Shown: in pieces, positions 30,841 to 33,619 of the stretch
How the letters are laid out: every line of letters begins with the position of its first letter
How positions within the stretch are numbered: the first letter of the stretch is position 1
Assembly: GCA_003152015.1 (NCBI GenBank)
Contig: PLZF01000078.1
Location: 1-33,619 of the forward strand
Source of the DNA: Acidimicrobiaceae bacterium
Lineage (GTDB): Bacteria; Actinomycetota; Acidimicrobiia; Acidimicrobiales; RAAP-2
Length of the DNA: 33,619 nucleotides
Reading direction: 5' to 3'
Program-made: the position numbers and the translations under genes
The notes under the pieces: model-generated
What the model was told of the DNA's origin: nothing
Database searches by the model: none
What the model saw: only the letters and a program-made list of their open reading frames with translations

Positions 30841-32625
30841 CTAGCCGGGCGGAATGCAGGAGGAGGCGGGGTGGCCCGTTTCGGCCTGAAAGAATGTTGC
30901 CGGCGAATCGTTGAGAGAGGCGGTGGTCGGCACAGTGATGCAGTGGCTCTGGCGTGGCGGCGCGCCGGCGGGTGAGTCTTCGCTGGCGAACGAGGTGGAG
31001 AGTTTCGGAACGGCCGTGATGGCTGACGAGCAGTTGCTGATGTTCTTGTCCAAGAAGCAACCGAGCCAGCTTTGGGTGTAGTGGGCCGAGACGGCAAGCG
31101 ACCACGGGGTCCGTGTGATGAACGGGGTGTCGATGAAGTCGGTGTGTACGCCACCTTCCAAGACGATGAGCGAGAGTGCACTCTGCCCGGGTCCCTGGGT
31201 TCGCAGTTGGTCGTACAAGGGCTTCATGTCGGAATAACCGATCCCATTGCCGCCCGAGCCTAAGGCGACGCCACCCACGGCCGGCCCGATCAGGGAGGGC
31301 GATCCGTCGTAATCAGAGGTTTGGAATTGGACGGGCACGGTGGCCGTCGTTGGCCCCGCCCCAGAGAGGGCCACTCCAGCCGCAATTGGCGGGAGGGGTT
31401 TTCCGTCGGCCCCCGTTCCGCCGTTCCCCTGGAACCACAGATAGTTGAGCATGCTCATCGCACCCATGGAGTGCCCGACCGCGGCCAGCTTGGATGTATC
31501 GATGGCGCCACGTGCGGGGTCGATACTGTTGGCACCGGCGGGCTCATAGGCCGGGTTGTGGATGTCAGGGTTGGCGGACTGTGAAGGCCCGGCCACACCC
31601 AGCGGGGTGGCGGTGGCCAGGTTCACCACCGGGGTGATGGGATCACCCACCACCCACCGGAGGACATCTTGGAGGTCGCGACAGGCGCCTCCGAACTCGC
31701 AGCTGGCCACCGAGGGCGTAAACAGGTTGGTCGCGCTGCCCTCGGACTGCCCCTGTCCGGCTGGGTCGTAGGTCACCACGATGTCGCCGGCCCGGGCCAG
31801 GATCATGGCCAGCCAGAAGTAGGAATCCTGGTCCGAGGCGATGCCGTCGGAGATCACCACGGTCGGCAGACCACGTCCTCTGTTGAGCGATGCTCGTGGG
31901 GCAAGGCCCCCGGGCGCGGTGCAGGGGGAGGGGTTCGGGCTAAGAGTCGGGCAGCCTGGCTTGAGCGCACGAGCCGGAAACCACACGGTGGCCGAGAGCG
32001 TCAGACCGCGCGAGTTCACGATCGAGGTGCGCTGAGCCAGTCCCTCCTTGTAGGTGTTGCCCGCTTTCCCTGGTGCGACGCAGGCGCCGCTGGTTGTCTG
32101 GTAGGTGACGGCCCCGGTGTCGGAGAGGCAGGGATAAAGGAAGTATCCCGTGCCGGTGTTGCCGGCGGACATGGCCGCAAAGTCACCCGGGTCGCCCGAG
32201 ACCCCGTTGTGGTCGAAGTCGGGCAGAAAGTCGGGGTTGGCCATATCGGTAATGTCATCGCCGCCGACCTGGGGGCGCAGGTGAATCAACGCTGACGCCA
32301 TCTCCTCGGAAATGGCCTGTGCATCGGACGGGCCGTTGGGGCCTAAAAGGGCGCTGGGATCGAGCTGAAGCGGCAGCCGCTGAACGGAAGCCTGGGCGTT
32401 CTGAAGCTCCTGCCCCAAGGCGTATTGGCCGAGGGCCGGGTCCGTGAAATTGGCCGCCGGGCTTTCGGCCCAGTCCAAAAACGACGTCAGTGGATAGACG
32501 ATTCCTGACGTGTCGCTGGGCGGGGTTGTTGCTCCGGCACTGGAGACGGTGGTGAGAAGGGCCGGTGCAAGCGCGCCGAGGATAAGGCCGCAGGCGCTTA
32601 CCGCCAGAAGATTCCGCTTCCGCAC
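30841..32625 (-). CDS. secreted alpha/beta hydrolase
   Basis: From GTG 32625 the product is 594 residues. It begins with a signal peptide (VRKRNLLAVSACGLILGALA), so it is probably exported. The alpha/beta-hydrolase core is visible: GDIVVTYDPAGQGQSEG at about residues 280-296 (oxyanion-side loop), the nucleophile elbow AVGHSMGAMSMLNY with Ser386, and a late His in VLEGGVHTDFIDTP that could complete the triad. Residues 40-200 before the core are not recognised and include acidic DFLPDFDHNGVSGDPGD. The frame is open 26 codons further upstream, but the signal peptide and the promoter at 32632-32661 fix this start. Substrate is unknown; esterase or lipase is the reasonable guess. Confidence 0.82.
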   Translation of the reverse strand: MRKRNLLAVSACGLILGALAPALLTTVSSAGATTPPSDTSGIVYPLTSFLDWAESPAANFTDPALGQYALGQELQNAQASVQRLPLQLDPSALLGPNGPSDAQAISEEMASALIHLRPQVGGDDITDMANPDFLPDFDHNGVSGDPGDFAAMSAGNTGTGYFLYPCLSDTGAVTYQTTSGACVAPGKAGNTYKEGLAQRTSIVNSRGLTLSATVWFPARALKPGCPTLSPNPSPCTAPGGLAPRASLNRGRGLPTVVISDGIASDQDSYFWLAMILARAGDIVVTYDPAGQGQSEGSATNLFTPSVASCEFGGACRDLQDVLRWVVGDPITPVVNLATATPLGVAGPSQSANPDIHNPAYEPAGANSIDPARGAIDTSKLAAVGHSMGAMSMLNYLWFQGNGGTGADGKPLPPIAAGVALSGAGPTTATVPVQFQTSDYDGSPSLIGPAVGGVALGSGGNGIGYSDMKPLYDQLRTQGPGQSALSLIVLEGGVHTDFIDTPFITRTPWSLAVSAHYTQSWLGCFLDKNISNCSSAITAVPKLSTSFASEDSPAGAPPRQSHCITVPTTASLNDSPATFFQAETGHPASSCIPPG

Positions 32626-32631
32626 GTCGAC

Positions 32632-32661
32632 AGTCTCGTTGCCAGTTTGGACCGAAGTCAA
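32632..32661 (-). promoter_or_regulatory. promoter of the secreted hydrolase (leaderless)
   Basis: On the minus strand TTGACT (32661-32656), an 18-base spacer and GAGACT (32637-32632) precede the GTG at 32625 by 6 bases. The -35 is near consensus. The -10 departs from TANNNT only at its first base. Confidence 0.45.
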
Positions 32662-32885
32662 AGTCAACTGGACGGGTGCGCAACAAGAGGGCGAAACCGA
32701 CAAGAGGCTACGGGAGTGGCTGAACAGATGGCTCTCTGCGAATTACGTCATGTCCGTGGGGACATCCACCAATCCATCAGCAACCACCGTATCGATGACG
32801 AGGACATCCTCCATGCCATCGATCACGCCGTGGCTGATCCCGTGTCGCCCACCGAGATGCGCACTGCGATGTCGTCCGTCCGAGC

Positions 32886-33619
32886 TCACGGCTGGACGTA
32901 GCCATAGATGGGATCGCCGTTGTACTCCACCGAGTTGGCCGGGAGATACGGACCATTCATAATGACGGCGAATTGGCCGTCCGGCTCGGGCCCAGCGTCG
33001 CCCTCAATCGAGACAATCGCTCCGTCGGGCCAGACCTGGGCCACGATACCCATATGAGTTGAGGTGGCGGTGGAACTCGGTCCGGTCCCGAACAAGACGG
33101 CGTCGCCGGCCGCTGGCACTGAGCCCGGACCGAGGTCCAGACCGCGTGCTGCACCCCACCCGTAAACATCACCGGTGAACGCGTATCTAGGTATATCGAT
33201 GCCCCGCTGGTTCCATACCCAGGTGGCGAACAGAGCGCACCACTGTTCGCACGGTCCGTACGGGTTGCAGAAGGCGCCGCGGCCGGTGTCCGGATCCGGC
33301 CCTACCTGCGACGCGGCGGTCTGGACGATGGCGGCACCGGCACCCGGCGGGGGATTGGTGAAGCCGGTGGCGATGTCGTCGGGTTGGAGAAGCCAATACC
33401 CGTTTCCGTGAGGTGAAGCGACGATGGCGGCGGTGGGTGAAAACGGCGGGTTGTTGGGGGATGGACCGAGGAATTGGGCATCCCCGTACGGCAACACCCC
33501 TGCGGTTGCCGCTACCAGCCAATAGCCATGGCCGTCGTGGGTCGGGGCGATGCCGGTGACAGACGTGCCGATATTCTGATTGGCGGCCGATCCATAGAAC
33601 TGCGCGTCGCCGAATGCGA
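32886..33619 (-). CDS. CHAP-domain cell-wall hydrolase-like protein with GYWL repeats (partial)
   Basis: The gene enters from the right edge and its start lies outside. The visible 244 or so residues begin with two repeats of the FGDAQFYGS ... APTHDGHGYWLVAA type, the second being YGDAQFLGP ... GNGYWLLQP. Such repeats are common in secreted actinobacterial proteins. A C-terminal CHAP domain follows: AAIVQTAASQVG, the catalytic Cys region NPYGPCEQWCALFATWVW, and the His in TSTHMGIVAQVW followed by IVSIEGD. CHAP domains are usually amidases or endopeptidases of peptidoglycan, so this is probably an exported wall-remodelling enzyme. The protein ends GYVQP at TGA 32888-32886. Confidence 0.82.
   Translation of the reverse strand, partial: AFGDAQFYGSAANQNIGTSVTGIAPTHDGHGYWLVAATAGVLPYGDAQFLGPSPNNPPFSPTAAIVASPHGNGYWLLQPDDIATGFTNPPPGAGAAIVQTAASQVGPDPDTGRGAFCNPYGPCEQWCALFATWVWNQRGIDIPRYAFTGDVYGWGAARGLDLGPGSVPAAGDAVLFGTGPSSTATSTHMGIVAQVWPDGAIVSIEGDAGPEPDGQFAVIMNGPYLPANSVEYNGDPIYGYVQP

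Noticed and set aside
32647..32901. Plus-strand 84-codon frame with DDEDILHAIDHAV
   Set aside because: It overlaps the hydrolase promoter and 5' end and the CHAP gene end. The segment vaguely recalls small toxin-like proteins but has no complete domain; at best it is a fragment.

Overview
The window is about 33.6 kb of GC-rich, actinobacterial-type chromosome. The left two thirds carries the usual order rpsB-tsf-pyrH-frr-cdsA-dxr-rseP-ispG-proS-rimP-nusA-ylxR-infB-rbfA-truB-ribF. GTG and TTG starts are frequent, many genes begin just after a TANNNT box without a Shine-Dalgarno site, a WS/DGAT-type acyltransferase is present, and a secreted protein at the right edge has GDAQF...GYWL repeats. 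Together these suggest an actinobacterium, possibly from the Acidimicrobiia. The class-level placement is inference.

Region 1 (1-18401, all on +) is a translation, envelope and isoprenoid supercluster. It holds the end of ribosomal protein S2, EF-Ts, UMP kinase, ribosome recycling factor, a CDP-diglyceride synthase with a very long disordered N-terminus, two MEP-pathway enzymes (Dxr, IspG) around a site-2 protease, and prolyl-tRNA synthetase. It then holds the rimP-nusA-ylxR-infB-rbfA-truB-ribF transcription/translation operon. That operon is preceded by an operator-like inverted repeat, an extended -10 promoter and an intrinsic terminator, which together look like an attenuator. ylxR appears to start at ATT. 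Several of these proteins carry tandem-repeat Ala/Pro-rich tails.

Region 2 (18402-23168) has a minus-strand pair, oligoribonuclease (orn) and an acyl-CoA ligase, overlapping by ATGA. Divergent from it are dut and a WS/DGAT acyltransferase. A perfect 19-bp palindrome lies in the divergent promoter region.

Region 3 (23169-27040) is a tRNA-Gly(GCC) gene followed by a 3.8-kb integrated element. The element is bounded by a 64-bp direct repeat of the tRNA 3' half. It carries a Tat/lipoprotein phospholipase C-like phosphoesterase, four 13-bp iteron-like repeats, a gene-poor stretch with 15-bp tandem repeats, and a hicA-hicB toxin-antitoxin pair followed by a small DUF6941-like gene. No integrase gene is visible. 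Paired TGATCACA boxes sit near both ends.

Region 4 (27041-33619) is accessory. It contains an insertion sequence with perfect 17-bp inverted ends and a doubly broken transposase, two VapBC-type toxin-antitoxin pairs, a secreted alpha/beta hydrolase, and the end of a secreted CHAP-domain protein running off the right edge.
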